Origin: Mucilaginibacter aquaedulcis
GTDB lineage: Bacteria; Bacteroidota; Bacteroidia; Sphingobacteriales; Sphingobacteriaceae
DNA length: 64,000 bases
Assembly (NCBI RefSeq): GCF_030409325.1
Contig: NZ_JAUFPR010000002.1
Coordinates: forward strand, 806,001-870,000
Direction of reading: 5' to 3'
Shown in pieces: positions 35,782 through 45,929 of this stretch; the first letter of the stretch is position 1; each line of letters opens with the position of its first letter. The notes beneath the pieces were generated by a model. That model made no database searches. It was not told where the DNA came from and saw nothing but the letters and a program-made list of their open reading frames with translations. Made by a program: the position numbers and the translations under genes.

Positions 35782-37182
35782 ATGAAATTAACTATACACG
35801 GGGCAGCCCGCCAGGTAACCGGGAGCATGCATTTGCTGGAGGTTGACCGATATAAGATTTTAGTGGATTGCGGGTTAGATTATGAGAAAGATCGCAGTAT
35901 TCAGGATAATGAGAATTTCCCGTTCAGGCCTGAGGATATTGATGTGGTGATACTTACCCATGCTCATATTGATCACTCAGGTAACTTACCTACATTGATC
36001 AGACTTGGCTTTAACGGCCAGATACTGTGCACCCCACCCACTGCCGACCTTACTGAGGTATTATTGCTTGATTCGGTTAGTATACTCATGAACAAGGCAA
36101 ATAAAGGCAACAGAAGGCGTGGTAAGGGCAAATTCAATTCGGGAGGCGGAGCGCAGCCATTATATCTGCAAAAACATGTAATGGACGCTGTTGATCGTTT
36201 TGTTACCATTGGCTTTAACCGTCCATTTCGCATTAATGGGAATATCGAGCTCACATTTATCCCAGTGGGTCATTTGCTTGGTGCAGCCGCTGCTGTATTA
36301 AAAATAACCGAAAATGGTGAAGAAAAATCCATCGCGTTTACTGGAGACATTGGTCGTAAAAATTATCCGGTTTTAAATGACCCACAGGCTTTGCCACCGG
36401 TTAATTATCTTGTTTCTGAATCAACCTACGGAGGCCGTTATCATACTAAGGATAAATCTGTTGAACAAACCCTCATTGAGGTTATTGATAAGGCTTGTGT
36501 AAGAGAACAAGGACGTTTAATTATTCCAGCATTCAGCATAGGCCGTACCCAATCGTTGGTTTATTCACTTAATAAAATATTTAGCGAAGGCTTGTTGCCG
36601 CCAGTAAAAGTTTTTGTAGATAGCCCTATGGCTACCATGGCTACGGGTATTTTCAGAAAGTACCACAGCCTGGTAAATCAGGACGCTCAGGATTTTTATA
36701 AAGATAAAGGCGACGAATTTGAGTTTGATAACCTAACTTATGTAGAAAACCTGAAAGACAGCCGACAGATCTCTAATTACTATGAGCCCTGCATCATTAT
36801 CTCTTCCGCAGGGATGCTGGAAGGCGGCCGGATACAGGATCATCTCTTTTATAACATTCAAAATTATTACTGTACAATCCTCTTTATAGGCTATTGCGCT
36901 AAAGGAACCCTTGGCCATCGTTTATTAAGGGGCGATTCTATTGTACATATTAAAGATCGTGAACTGGCTGTTTATGCCACCATTAAACAAACAGATGTAC
37001 TAAGTGCCCATGGAGATCACGCCGATCTGATGGAGAACGTAAAACAACAGGATAAATCAATATTAAAAAATGTGTTCCTGGTGCATGGTGAAGATACTTC
37101 CATGCAATTACTTGCCGCCGATCTGGAACAGAATGGCTACCCAGTTACCATACCCGAAAAAGGTGTAGCTTATATCTTATAG
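35782..37182 (+). CDS. MBL-fold beta-CASP RNA-processing nuclease
   Basis: The 466-residue enzyme has the metallo-beta-lactamase motif THAHIDHSG (near residue 55), GHLLGA, FTGDIGR and SESTYGGR, then a beta-CASP domain (FSIGRTQSL near 253) and a C-terminal RMMBL part with SAHGDHADL. It belongs to the CPSF73/YSH1-like bacterial group that processes RNA. An insert of basic, Gly-rich residues lies at about 108-125. It ends at a terminator. Confidence 0.9.
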   Translation: MKLTIHGAARQVTGSMHLLEVDRYKILVDCGLDYEKDRSIQDNENFPFRPEDIDVVILTHAHIDHSGNLPTLIRLGFNGQILCTPPTADLTEVLLLDSVSILMNKANKGNRRRGKGKFNSGGGAQPLYLQKHVMDAVDRFVTIGFNRPFRINGNIELTFIPVGHLLGAAAAVLKITENGEEKSIAFTGDIGRKNYPVLNDPQALPPVNYLVSESTYGGRYHTKDKSVEQTLIEVIDKACVREQGRLIIPAFSIGRTQSLVYSLNKIFSEGLLPPVKVFVDSPMATMATGIFRKYHSLVNQDAQDFYKDKGDEFEFDNLTYVENLKDSRQISNYYEPCIIISSAGMLEGGRIQDHLFYNIQNYYCTILFIGYCAKGTLGHRLLRGDSIVHIKDRELAVYATIKQTDVLSAHGDHADLMENVKQQDKSILKNVFLVHGEDTSMQLLAADLEQNGYPVTIPEKGVAYIL

Positions 37183-37196
37183 ATATTAAACTCAAA

Positions 37197-37234
37197 ACAA
37201 AACGGCCCGAATCGATTGATCCGGGCCGTTTTGT
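37197..37234. terminator. Bidirectional terminator between the beta-CASP gene and serA
   Basis: ACAAAACGGCCCG (37197-37209) pairs with CGGGCCGTTTTGT (37222-37234), with T runs on both strands, between convergent genes. Confidence 0.88.
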
Positions 37235-37253
37235 TATACAATAAAATGTTTGC

Positions 37254-38204
37254 TTATTTCTTAAAATGATCAATGATCAAATTAGCAAGCTCCACTCCTA
37301 TACGTTCCTGAGCTTCATTAGTGGCAGCGCCAATATGTGGGGTAAGGGAAATTTTAGGGTGTTTCAATATTTCCTCACGAGGAGTTGGCTCGTTATCGAA
37401 AACATCAAGAGCAGCAAATGAAACCTGTCCACTGTTTAAGGCATCAACCAAGGCCAACTCGTCAATCAAACCTCCGCGTGAAATATTTACCAGGCCAACA
37501 CCTTTTTTAGTTTGAGCTAATTCCTCAGCACCTAAAAGAGCTTTGTCACTAAATGGTGTATGTAAAGTAATAAAATCAGCAGTTTTAATGATTTCGTCTA
37601 ACGTTGAAGTTTTAACAGACACTTTTACAGTTGTACCACCGCCTAAAACAATATCAAGCTCTGGGTTAAAATCAAAAAGATCATAAGCTAAAACATCCAT
37701 ACCTACGCCGATAGCAATTTTAGCTACCTCACGGCCAATACGGCCAAAGCCTACAATACCTAAAGTTTTGCCACGCAATTCAATACCTTTTGCATAAGCT
37801 TTTTTCAGGTCGTTGAATTTTGTGCCACCCTCAACCGGCATTTTACGATTGCTGTCAGGTAAAAATCTTACAGCGCCAAATAAGCTTGCAAATACCAACT
37901 CAGCAACTGATAATGAAGAAGAGGCTGGTGTGTTATAAACGCTTAAACCTTTTTCCCTGGCATATTCAACATCAATATTATCCATGCCAACACCACCACG
38001 GCCTATCACTTTTAAGTTAGGACAAGCATCAATTAATGCTTTGCGAACCTTAGTAGCGCTACGAACGGTAATAGCATCGTAGTTTTGTAATTTAGCAGGC
38101 AATTCATCCTGCGGAATATTGTTAGTATCAACAAAAAAACCGGCATCTTCCAAAAGTTTCTTTCCAATTGGATCTATACCATCGTTAGCTAATATTTTGA
38201 TCAT
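37254..38204 (-). CDS. serA: D-3-phosphoglycerate dehydrogenase
   Basis: The 316-residue enzyme starts serine synthesis by oxidising 3-phosphoglycerate. The NAD motif [13 protein letters not shown] (near residue 149), catalytic Arg in [10 protein letters not shown], Glu in DVFDNEP and His in HIGAATNEA are present. It is the short form without an ACT domain. serC lies upstream on the same strand, so the two probably form an operon interrupted by an intergenic repeat. Confidence 0.92.
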   Translation of the reverse strand: MIKILANDGIDPIGKKLLEDAGFFVDTNNIPQDELPAKLQNYDAITVRSATKVRKALIDACPNLKVIGRGGVGMDNIDVEYAREKGLSVYNTPASSSLSVAELVFASLFGAVRFLPDSNRKMPVEGGTKFNDLKKAYAKGIELRGKTLGIVGFGRIGREVAKIAIGVGMDVLAYDLFDFNPELDIVLGGGTTVKVSVKTSTLDEIIKTADFITLHTPFSDKALLGAEELAQTKKGVGLVNISRGGLIDELALVDALNSGQVSFAALDVFDNEPTPREEILKHPKISLTPHIGAATNEAQERIGVELANLIIDHFKK

Positions 38205-38216
38205 TCTATTTATAGT

Positions 38217-38312
38217 TTAGCCCCCCGGCCCCCTAAAGGGGGAGTTTTAAAACTTACCTCTAAAGGTACCGGAGGTTATTAATTTTTTTAGTTCCCCTTT
38301 TGGGGGTAAGGG
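38217..38312. repeat. Intergenic C/G-run repeat between serC and serA
   Basis: CCCCCTAAAGGGGG followed by AGTTTTAAAAC, and on the other side CCCCTTTTGGGGGTAAGGGG, form nested short palindromes. Such elements recur between genes in this family. Within the serC-serA transcript they could form stable hairpins that change mRNA decay. Confidence 0.55.
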
Positions 38313-38313
38313 G

Positions 38314-39384
38314 CTACTTATTTTTTTCAGCAAACTCCTGCATAACATCAATCAGCACATAAACGCTGGTTATTGGCAATGCGTTATAAATTGATGCTCT
38401 GAAACCACCAACACTTCTGTGGCCTTTTACGCCTACTATTCCTCTTTCATCACATAGTTTAAGGAAAGCTTTTTCATGCTCAGGATTTTCAGCTACAAAG
38501 CAAACATTCATATGTGAACGGTCTTCAGGAACACAAACACCTTTGAAGAATGGGTTGCGGTCAATTTCATCATATAAAACTCTTGCTTTAGTAACGTTTT
38601 CCTGCTCAATTGCTTCAACGCCACCTTTAGCTTTTAACCAGCGCAGGGTAAGCATAGATACATATATTGCAAAACAAGGAGGCGTATTGTACATGGAACC
38701 ACCTTCAATTTGCGTTTGATAGTTAAACATAGCAGGGATCTTACGATCAACTTTGCCTAAAATATCATCCTTAACAATTACAAGGGTTACACCTGCGGGG
38801 CCCATATTTTTTTGAGCGCCTGCGTAGATTAAACCAAAATCGGCAACGTTAACTTTACGGCTAAATATATCTGAAGACATATCGCAAACAACCGGTATTG
38901 GTGACGAAGTAGGCAATTCCTGTAATTGGGTACCATAAATGGTATTGTTTGACGTGATATGGAAATATGCAGCATCAGCAGGAATAGTGTAGTCTTTAGG
39001 AATATATGTAAAGTTGCTCTCTTTTGATGTTGCAACAATTTCCACTTCGCCAAAGTACTTAGCTTCTTTTAAAGCTTTATTGGCCCATACGCCTGTTTCC
39101 AGGTAAGCCGCTTTACCTGTAGATGGTAATAAGTTATAAGGAGCCATAGCAAATTGCGTGCTGGCACCACCTTGTAAAAACAATACCGAGTAACCTTCAG
39201 GAACATTAAATAATTCCTTTACCAACTTCACAGCTTCATCTAAAACTGCCTCAAATTCTTTTGAACGATGCGAGATTTCCAACAATGACAATCCTGTACC
39301 ATTAAAATCAATTACCGCCTCAGCCGCTTGTTTTAAAACTTCGTGAGGTAAAATGCCCGGTCCGGCACCAAAATTATGTTTCAT
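38314..39384 (-). CDS. serC: Phosphoserine aminotransferase
   Basis: The 356-residue PLP enzyme converts 3-phosphohydroxypyruvate to phosphoserine. It begins [13 protein letters not shown], the standard start of this family, so I use ATG 39384 although the frame is open 49 codons further. The PLP lysine lies in [12 protein letters not shown] (near residue 194), and the C-terminal [18 protein letters not shown] block is conserved. serA lies downstream on the same strand. Confidence 0.93.
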   Translation of the reverse strand: MKHNFGAGPGILPHEVLKQAAEAVIDFNGTGLSLLEISHRSKEFEAVLDEAVKLVKELFNVPEGYSVLFLQGGASTQFAMAPYNLLPSTGKAAYLETGVWANKALKEAKYFGEVEIVATSKESNFTYIPKDYTIPADAAYFHITSNNTIYGTQLQELPTSSPIPVVCDMSSDIFSRKVNVADFGLIYAGAQKNMGPAGVTLVIVKDDILGKVDRKIPAMFNYQTQIEGGSMYNTPPCFAIYVSMLTLRWLKAKGGVEAIEQENVTKARVLYDEIDRNPFFKGVCVPEDRSHMNVCFVAENPEHEKAFLKLCDERGIVGVKGHRSVGGFRASIYNALPITSVYVLIDVMQEFAEKNK

Positions 39385-39566
39385 ATAGTTAACAAATTGT
39401 AGGTTCTGATTACGATTAGGAACTTCGTATTTAGTTGGGCCGAAGTTAGTTAATTTGACAAAATATATAGAGATTATTTGCATTTTTTGAAAAAATATAC
39501 AATTAATCAACAAAAAGCCTTTTGATTGCAAATTTTAAATTAATACTACTTAGTTGATAGTGTTAA

Positions 39567-40235
39567 TTACGATTGTAATAACTTTTCAGGATATTTTAGA
39601 TTGGAAATAGTGGCCGGCGGGTTGGCCGACGAGAACACTGCACTGCCTGCAACAAACACATTTGCACCAGCATCAACCAATTTAGTGATGTTGTGCTGAT
39701 CTACCCCACCATCAACTTCAATCATCAGGTTGGGATTTTTCTGCAGGCTCAGCTCTTTAATGTCATTGAGTTTTTTGTAAGTATTCTCAATAAATTTTTG
39801 TCCGCCAAAACCAGGATTTACCGACATAATGAGTACCAGGTCAAGATCGGCAATGATATCCTGTAACAACGTTACCGGTGTGTGCGGATTAAGCGCTACT
39901 CCTGCCTTACAACCTAACTCCTTAATGGCCTGTACCGTTCTGTGCAAATGCGGACAAGCCTCGTAATGAACAGTAATGCGATCAGCACCGGCATCCTTAA
40001 AGGCTTTCAGATAGCGGTCTGGTTCAACAATCATTAAATGCACATCAAACGGTTTGCTGGTATATTTTCTCGCAGCGCTCATTACCGGGAAACCAAAGGA
40101 TATATTAGGTACAAACATGCCATCCATAATATCAACATGGATCCAATCGGCTTCGCTTTTATCAAGCATTTCCAGATCACGTTGAAGGTTAGCAAAATCT
40201 GCAGCTAAAATTGATGGGGCTATTAAGTGGTTCAT
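39567..40235 (-). CDS. rpe: Ribulose-phosphate 3-epimerase
   Basis: The TIM-barrel enzyme interconverts ribulose-5-phosphate and xylulose-5-phosphate. APSILAADF, HVDIMDGMFVPNISFG, HLMI, and VNPGFGGQKF hold the metal ligands and catalytic aspartates; EVDGGV is near the C-terminus. ATG 40235 is preferred to an upstream in-frame TTG, because the -7 box TATATTTG ends 4 bases before it, which predicts a leaderless mRNA. Confidence 0.93.
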   Translation of the reverse strand: MNHLIAPSILAADFANLQRDLEMLDKSEADWIHVDIMDGMFVPNISFGFPVMSAARKYTSKPFDVHLMIVEPDRYLKAFKDAGADRITVHYEACPHLHRTVQAIKELGCKAGVALNPHTPVTLLQDIIADLDLVLIMSVNPGFGGQKFIENTYKKLNDIKELSLQKNPNLMIEVDGGVDQHNITKLVDAGANVFVAGSAVFSSANPPATISNLKYPEKLLQS

Positions 40236-40238
40236 ACG

Positions 40239-40246
40239 CAAATATA
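40239..40246 (-). promoter_or_regulatory. -7 promoter element (TATATTTG) abutting the rpe start codon
   Basis: Exact TAnnTTTG match on the minus strand. The final G (40239) is 4 bases from the A of the ATG (40235), so transcription would start at the initiation codon. Confidence 0.6.
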
Positions 40247-40400
40247 TAAAACCTACCGTCTGCTTGAGATGAGAGTTAATAAATTTAATGTAAACTTTTG
40301 GGATTGTCGTGTATGAGCAGGGCCTTTAGATATTTTCCTGATATACAAAGCTCCTGAATATCATAAGGAGAAACGGTAACCTTTTTGAGAGAAGAAAGAA

Positions 40401-40673
40401 CTAATCGCAGTTAAGCAAGAGATCGTAGTACTTTTTCATCAGTACAGTATCATAGTTCACAAGAGAGCTATAAGCCTCTGAAACCAATTCATTTAATATA
40501 GATGAGCCAAGCTGACCTCCTCCGTTCGGGATGGAGTCATAGTATATAATTAACTCTTTTACTCTTATAATTTCATATAGCAACAGCTGCACCAGATCGG
40601 TTTGCGAGCCCGATTGTATCCCATGCGGATTGCTGTTGAGAAAATCTAAAGGATCATTAGTAGAAGGAGTCAT
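40401..40673 (-). CDS. Small hypothetical protein
   Basis: The 90-residue acidic protein is predicted mostly helical, with a possible amphipathic helix at LVQLLLYEIIRVKELIIYY and a C-terminal MKKYYDLLLNCD. There is no signal peptide and no domain I recognise. It stands alone between rpe and pnp on the same strand, after the pnp terminator. The open frame and clean start suggest a real gene. Confidence 0.6.
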   Translation of the reverse strand: MTPSTNDPLDFLNSNPHGIQSGSQTDLVQLLLYEIIRVKELIIYYDSIPNGGGQLGSSILNELVSEAYSSLVNYDTVLMKKYYDLLLNCD

Positions 40674-40789
40674 TTTATTTTCAAGCAGGATCGGACTTTA
40701 TGGTTTTATCAACTATCTGTTAACTACAATAAAGTTCAATTAAGGCTGTTTTGTTTTACTTTATATGAAAAAAACTTAAAGCAAAAAAG

Positions 40790-40834
40790 ATTATAATAAC
40801 AAAACCCTCGGTATGAGGGTTTTGTTATTATAAT
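40790..40834 (-). terminator. Terminator downstream of pnp
   Basis: ATTATAATAACAAAACCCTC pairs perfectly with GAGGGTTTTGTTATTATAAT around GGTAT, a 20-bp stem starting 10 bases past the pnp stop codon. Confidence 0.88.
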
Positions 40835-40843
40835 TTATCAAAA

Positions 40844-42979
40844 TTAATTTTCAGCCTTTGGAGACTCCGGCTTAGGTAGTAACGCTTTTCTGGAAAGTTT
40901 TAATTTACCTTGTTTATCAACATCAAGCAATTTAACTCTTACCTCATCACCAACTTCAAATATACCGTCCATTTTTTCAATACGACGGTGATCAATTTCT
41001 GAAATATGCAATAATCCATCTTTACCAGGCATAATTTCAACAAATGCACCAAACGGCATAATTGATTTTACTTTACCTTCATATATTTCGCCTACTTCAG
41101 GTTTTGAAGCAATGGCGCGGATACGTGATAAAGCCTGGTCGATAGATGCTTTATTATCAGCGAAGATCTGAACGATACCCTGATTGTCTTTCTCTTCAAT
41201 AGAGATGGTAGCACCAGTTTCACGTTGCATTTCCTGGATAATTTTACCACCGGGCCCGATAACTGCACCAATAAATTCTTTATCAATTTTAATGGTAACA
41301 ATACGCGGAGCATGAGGTTTGTAATCCTCGCGTGCTTGTGTAATGGTTTTAGCCATTTCACCTAAAATATGTAAACGACCATCTTTAGCCTGGTTTAAAG
41401 CGTTGGTTAGCACTTCATATGATAAACCATTGATCTTCAAATCCATCTGAACAGCAACAATACCGTTAGCTGTACCGGTTACTTTAAAGTCCATATCGCC
41501 TAAATGATCCTCGTCGCCAAGGATATCAGAAAGGATAGCATATTTAGTACCCATCTCGTTGGTGATCAATCCCATCGCGATACCTGATACCGGTGATTTG
41601 ATTTTAACACCTGCATCCATCAACGCCAATGTACCTGCACAAACTGTAGCCATTGATGATGAACCGTTTGACTCCAGGATATCAGATACGATACGGATAG
41701 TGTATGGATTTTCATCCTCTGACGGCAATACTTGTTTCAATGAACGCATAGCCAGGTTACCATGGCCAATTTCACGACGACCAGCACCCCTGTTAGGACG
41801 AACCTCTCCGGTTGAAAAACCAGGGAAATTGTAGTGTAACAAGAATTTTTGGTATCCGTTGATAAATGCGCCGTCAATCATTTGCTCATCATCTTTAGCA
41901 CCTAAAGTAACGGTAGTTAATGATTGAGTTTCACCACGGGTAAATACTGCAGAACCGTGAGCAGATGGCAAATAACCAACCTCGCTCCAGATAGGGCGAA
42001 TTTGAGTAGTGCTACGGCCGTCTAAACGTTTACCTTCATCTAATACAAGGTTACGGATAGCATCATACTCCACATCGTGGTAGTATTTTTTTGCAAGGAA
42101 TTTAGTAACATCATCAATCTCACCTAAAGTAGCGATGTATGTATCACGAACTTCTTTGAATTTAGCAGCACGTTCGTCTTTTGCAGATGCAGAAGAAGCA
42201 ATGGCATAAACCTGATCATAAGTAGCAGCGTAGATAGCTTTTTTAAGATCTTCGTTGCTGTTTTCATGGCTGTAAACACGTTTTTCAGTTTTACCAACCT
42301 CAGCAGCTAATTCCTTTTGAACTAAACACTGTAATTTTATAGCGGTGTGTGCAAATTTAATGGCCTCAACAAGTTCGGCTTCCTGAATCTCTTTTGATTC
42401 GCCTTCAACCATGTTAATGTCATGCTCGCTACCGGCAACAATAAACTCTAAAGTTGCTTTTTCAAGCTGGCTTAAAGTTGGGTTAATTACTAACTGACCA
42501 TCAATTTTGGCAACACGAACTTCAGAGATCGGACCATTAAAAGGAATGTCAGAAACAGCTAAAGCTGCTGATGCCGCTAAACCAGCAAGGCAATCAGGCA
42601 TAATATCTTTATCTGCAGATATTAAGGAGATCATTACCTGGGTATCAGCATGATAATCCTCAGGGAACATTGGACGCAAAGCGCGGTCAACCAAACGGGA
42701 GATCAAAACCTCATAGTCTGATAAACGTGCCTCACGGCGTAAAAAACCACCTGGTATACGACCAGTGGCAGCGTATTTTTCCTGGTAATCAACAGAAAGA
42801 GGTAAAAAATCAACTCCTTCTTTTGCTTCCGGTGATGATACAACTGTAGCCAATAACATGGTATCACCCATTTTTATTACTACAGAACCATCAGCTTGTT
42901 TGGCCAATTTACCGGTTTCAATCTCAATGGTGCGGCCGTCACCTAAATCGATAACCTTTTTAATTACGTTTAAACTCAT
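40844..42979 (-). CDS. pnp: Polynucleotide phosphorylase
   Basis: This exoribonuclease degrades RNA 3' to 5' with phosphate. Two RNase PH-like domains flank a helical region, followed by a KH domain ([20 protein letters not shown], near residue 560) and an S1 domain ([19 protein letters not shown]) with a short Lys/Pro tail. The ATG at 42979 gives [15 protein letters not shown]; the frame is open 7 codons further upstream. It lies downstream of rpsO on the same strand, the classical rpsO-pnp order, with a terminator between them. Confidence 0.95.
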   Translation of the reverse strand: MSLNVIKKVIDLGDGRTIEIETGKLAKQADGSVVIKMGDTMLLATVVSSPEAKEGVDFLPLSVDYQEKYAATGRIPGGFLRREARLSDYEVLISRLVDRALRPMFPEDYHADTQVMISLISADKDIMPDCLAGLAASAALAVSDIPFNGPISEVRVAKIDGQLVINPTLSQLEKATLEFIVAGSEHDINMVEGESKEIQEAELVEAIKFAHTAIKLQCLVQKELAAEVGKTEKRVYSHENSNEDLKKAIYAATYDQVYAIASSASAKDERAAKFKEVRDTYIATLGEIDDVTKFLAKKYYHDVEYDAIRNLVLDEGKRLDGRSTTQIRPIWSEVGYLPSAHGSAVFTRGETQSLTTVTLGAKDDEQMIDGAFINGYQKFLLHYNFPGFSTGEVRPNRGAGRREIGHGNLAMRSLKQVLPSEDENPYTIRIVSDILESNGSSSMATVCAGTLALMDAGVKIKSPVSGIAMGLITNEMGTKYAILSDILGDEDHLGDMDFKVTGTANGIVAVQMDLKINGLSYEVLTNALNQAKDGRLHILGEMAKTITQAREDYKPHAPRIVTIKIDKEFIGAVIGPGGKIIQEMQRETGATISIEEKDNQGIVQIFADNKASIDQALSRIRAIASKPEVGEIYEGKVKSIMPFGAFVEIMPGKDGLLHISEIDHRRIEKMDGIFEVGDEVRVKLLDVDKQGKLKLSRKALLPKPESPKAEN

Positions 42980-43054
42980 CTTTTTTTGTTTGTGATGCAC
43001 TTTTCATCTTTCGGAGCGCATCGGTTTTATGTGTGTGAATATTGTTTCAAAAGT

Positions 43055-43085
43055 AAAAAAGCCATCCGCTTACAGGATGGCTTTT
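43055..43085 (-). terminator. rpsO-pnp intergenic terminator
   Basis: On the minus strand AAAAGCCATCC and GGATGGCTTTT pair, followed by six T residues. It can end rpsO transcripts; read-through would feed pnp, as in the E. coli t1 arrangement. Confidence 0.82.
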
Positions 43086-43103
43086 AAATAAAAAAAGTGA
43101 GAT

Positions 43104-43382
43104 TTACTTAATGATATCCCTTAGCTGTAACGCTTTGATGATAGCACGGTATCTTTCAATGTCTTTTTTGTATAAGTAAGCCAATAACGCACGGCGTTTA
43201 CCTACTAATTTTTGAAGCGATAACTGGGTTGAAAAATCATGTTTGTTTTTTTTCAGGTGACCAGTTAAATGTGCGATACGGGTTGTAAATAAAGCTACTT
43301 GTCCTTCTGCAGAACCTGTGTCTGTAGCTGATTTACCGTGTTTTGCAAAGATCTCTGCCTTTGCTTCTTTACCTAAATACAT
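43104..43382 (-). CDS. rpsO: Ribosomal protein S15
   Basis: The 92-residue protein binds the central domain of 16S rRNA. It has the family blocks KHGKSATDTGSAEGQVALFT, HDFSTQLSLQKLVGKRRALL and a conserved C-terminal helix. I chose ATG 43382 (MYLGKEAK) by family length; 25 upstream codons are open but lie over the promoter. The bacterial M..K start and full length are present. Confidence 0.95.
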   Translation of the reverse strand: MYLGKEAKAEIFAKHGKSATDTGSAEGQVALFTTRIAHLTGHLKKNKHDFSTQLSLQKLVGKRRALLAYLYKKDIERYRAIIKALQLRDIIK

Positions 43383-43426
43383 TACTTGAATAATATTAAA
43401 GCGTGAATGATTAATTAATTGAGGTG

Positions 43427-43457
43427 CAAAGATAGCGTTAGTGTTTGATATATGCAA
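43427..43457 (-). promoter_or_regulatory. Promoter of rpsO
   Basis: On the minus strand, TTG (43455-43457) is followed after 20 bases by TATCTTTG (43427-43434), an exact -33/-7 match for Bacteroidota. The predicted mRNA leader is about 40 bases. Confidence 0.75.
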
Positions 43458-43492
43458 ACAGTTTTAAGGAAGTTACCGCATACCGTATTTAC

Positions 43493-45295
43493 CTAATTAC
43501 CAACCCAACTTTTATAAATAGCGGCTTGCAAAGCATCAGGGTTTGCTATAGGTGTTATGCGAAAAGTTTTCTCAGTTTTCTTTCCTAAAATTATAGTAAC
43601 ATCCTGCTTATAAACTCCTTTTTGCAAGGTTAGTAAAAGTTCATCTCCCTCTTTTTTTGAAGCCAGCGTTTGATTAAGCAACTCAGGTGATGCCTTTGCT
43701 CCATTAATAGCCAATACCTGGGTACCGCTCTTTATATTTTTATTTGAAGCAGGTGATTGCTGTTCTACTGAAGTTATGATGAGGGTATCATGTTTTGACT
43801 TTAAATTAAGACCGGCCCAGGCATTAAACACAGTTGTTTCAGTAGTATCAATTTTAAGTCCGCCGTATGCAAAATATTTTGGATAATCTGGAGGTTTTAC
43901 GGTTGATGCATATTCAAACAATTCGGGCAGAGGCCTGCCAGCCATTTTTTCGCACTCATTCCTAAACTCCTGCTCCGTAAAGCCTCGTTTTAGCTGTTTA
44001 TAATATTTATAATAAAGCAAACGCATTACATCATCAAGCGTTTTTTTATTTTGTGTATAATGGCGAATGCTAAAATCAAGCATTAACCCAAGCACAGGCC
44101 CCTTATCATAGTAAGAAATAGTTTTGTTAACCTCGTCATTCACGCGCCCGTTAGGCCCATCGTTCCAGGTATTGTAACTGGCTTGTGTAGCTGATTGATA
44201 AAAATGCCCGGGTTTGTTTTCATAATTTTGAATATTACCCTGAAAATCTTTCAGCATATCTTCATCTGTCATTAAACCAGCTCGCCTAACTATCAGATAT
44301 TCATAATAAACCGTAAGACCTTCAGACACCCAAAGCATATTAGTGTGGTTTTCTTTCGAGTAATCAAATGGCCCAAGTTCAACAGGCCTTATACGTTTTA
44401 CATTATAATGGTGAAAATACTCGTGTGCAATAAAATTATATAGCTTTTTACGGGCCTCCGGTGAATTAAAGCCCTCCCCACCGCTAAAACTAAGCGACGA
44501 TGAGTTTAAATGCTCTATTCCGCCGCCGCCTGCACCTATAGATAAAAAGGTATAATGCGTATACGGTATCTCACCAATGATATTACTTCCTGTTTCTACT
44601 ATTCTTTTCAAATCATCCATAAAGCCCTGGCGGTCAAATGCCGGCAATTTATAACCAATAAAGTTATGAGGCTTATTATTTACGGAAAATGGAGGCAGTA
44701 CTTCCAGGTTACCCATCAAAAAAGGACTATCATATAGTATATCAAAACTATCCGCTTTATACACATGATATTTACCGGGTATGGTATCTAACCCGGTCGC
44801 CACAAGATCTGTCCATTTGCTATAGGGCTTCATTTGTACAGTTACCGGGTGTTGTAACTCCTGGTCAAGATACATGAATAATCCACCCGGAGTGATGTAT
44901 CCCCTTGTTTCATCAAGATACACATTACCTACAAAAGCAACGGTTGCCTTTACGTCATAGGATACTTTAACAGCACCTGAATTATTGCTGTAAACACGCC
45001 AGGTGTTTTTTGAAGATTTTTCCCATTTTACGGCAGCGCCATTATCACCGGTTACACTGAAGTTTTGAACCGCACCCGCAAAATCAATTATTTGGTAATA
45101 CCCAGGCGTCCAGGCACACATTTTAAAGTCGAGTATTTTCCCGGGTACCTTGCTGGTTAATTCTACATGATACATGTGCTCAGCCGCTTTTTCCATTGTA
45201 ACGGAGTATTGCATATTCACACTTTTTTGCTGAGCAAGTAAATTAAGATGTGTTAACAGTAAGGCCAATAAGGATACCTTAAAAAGTATTTTCAT
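43493..45295 (-). CDS. M61 family glycyl aminopeptidase-like protein with PDZ domain
   Basis: The 600-residue protein has a signal peptide (MKILFKVSLLALLLTHLNLLAQ), an N-terminal beta domain, a zinc-peptidase domain with HEYFHHYNVKR (HExxH form, near residue 289) and the Glu in LWVSEGLTVYYE about 30 residues later, then a C-terminal PDZ-like domain (about 500-570). M61 enzymes cleave N-terminal Gly/Ala residues. It is likely periplasmic. It stands alone on the minus strand. Confidence 0.88.
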   Translation of the reverse strand: MKILFKVSLLALLLTHLNLLAQQKSVNMQYSVTMEKAAEHMYHVELTSKVPGKILDFKMCAWTPGYYQIIDFAGAVQNFSVTGDNGAAVKWEKSSKNTWRVYSNNSGAVKVSYDVKATVAFVGNVYLDETRGYITPGGLFMYLDQELQHPVTVQMKPYSKWTDLVATGLDTIPGKYHVYKADSFDILYDSPFLMGNLEVLPPFSVNNKPHNFIGYKLPAFDRQGFMDDLKRIVETGSNIIGEIPYTHYTFLSIGAGGGGIEHLNSSSLSFSGGEGFNSPEARKKLYNFIAHEYFHHYNVKRIRPVELGPFDYSKENHTNMLWVSEGLTVYYEYLIVRRAGLMTDEDMLKDFQGNIQNYENKPGHFYQSATQASYNTWNDGPNGRVNDEVNKTISYYDKGPVLGLMLDFSIRHYTQNKKTLDDVMRLLYYKYYKQLKRGFTEQEFRNECEKMAGRPLPELFEYASTVKPPDYPKYFAYGGLKIDTTETTVFNAWAGLNLKSKHDTLIITSVEQQSPASNKNIKSGTQVLAINGAKASPELLNQTLASKKEGDELLLTLQKGVYKQDVTIILGKKTEKTFRITPIANPDALQAAIYKSWVGN

Positions 45296-45413
45296 ATGAG
45301 TGATCAGTTATGTTTCCAATATATGAAAAACCTGTAGATGTACAGTTTATCAGCCATAAAAATAACAACCGACGTAATCAACCATTATCCGGGCAACCTA
45401 ATTAACAACTCCT

Positions 45414-45421
45414 TATATTTG
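45414..45421 (+). promoter_or_regulatory. -7 promoter element (TATATTTG) next to the thioesterase start
   Basis: Exact TAnnTTTG match whose G lies 6 bases before the A of the ATG at 45427, leaving room for a leader of only about 2 nt. Confidence 0.55.
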
Positions 45422-45426
45422 CCTCC

Positions 45427-45846
45427 ATGGATATCCCTGTTTATAGCACCTTTGAAACCGAATTTCGTGTACGCCCTGATGATATTGATATGTTTCAGCA
45501 CGTGCATAACAGCAAATATTTTGATTATGTACTGGCTGCCCGGTATGATCAGATGGAACGCTGCTATGGTATGGCGATGGAAAAATTCATGGAGCGCGGC
45601 TTTGGTTGGGTAGTACGTGTAGCCCATGTTGATTACAAACGCGCATTGGGCATGGGCGATTATTTTATTGTAAAAACAGGTATTGAAACCATCAACGAAA
45701 AAGGATGCAGGGTAAAATTCAGTTTAAGCAATAAAGCAACTGGCAAGGTTTGCTGCGATGGCTATTTTGATTATGTAATGATAGATATGGCAACTGGTCG
45801 CGGTGCTAAAATTCCGGAAGATATTATTGAACATTATTTGGTATAA
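45427..45846 (+). CDS. Hot-dog fold acyl-CoA thioesterase
   Basis: The 139-residue protein matches the 4-hydroxybenzoyl-CoA thioesterase/YbgC-like group: FRVRPDDIDMFQHVHNSKYFDYV near the N-terminus supplies the catalytic Asp and the HVHN loop, and VRVAHVDYKRAL follows. Such enzymes hydrolyse acyl-CoA or acyl-ACP. The natural substrate is unknown. An unusually close promoter suggests a leaderless or near-leaderless mRNA. Confidence 0.87.
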   Translation: MDIPVYSTFETEFRVRPDDIDMFQHVHNSKYFDYVLAARYDQMERCYGMAMEKFMERGFGWVVRVAHVDYKRALGMGDYFIVKTGIETINEKGCRVKFSLSNKATGKVCCDGYFDYVMIDMATGRGAKIPEDIIEHYLV

Positions 45847-45856
45847 TAATGACTTT

Positions 45857-45920
45857 TGTCTGAATCAGAATTTACGGAATAAACATTAACTCTATAAATT
45901 CTCAAATTCTGATTCAGGCA
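45857..45920. repeat. Intergenic palindromic repeat (TGTCTGAATC ends), relative of 1308-1448
   Basis: TGTCTGAATCAGAATTTA (45857-45874) is inverted as AAATTCTGATTCAGGCA (45904-45920). The outer sequence is nearly the same as in the 1308-1448 element. It lies between convergent genes. Confidence 0.6.
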
Positions 45921-45929
45921 AATTATAGT

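Noticed and set aside
39385..39531. N-terminal extension of SerC by 49 codons
   Set aside because: SerC proteins start directly with the HNFGAGP segment; the extra codons are upstream leader sequence.
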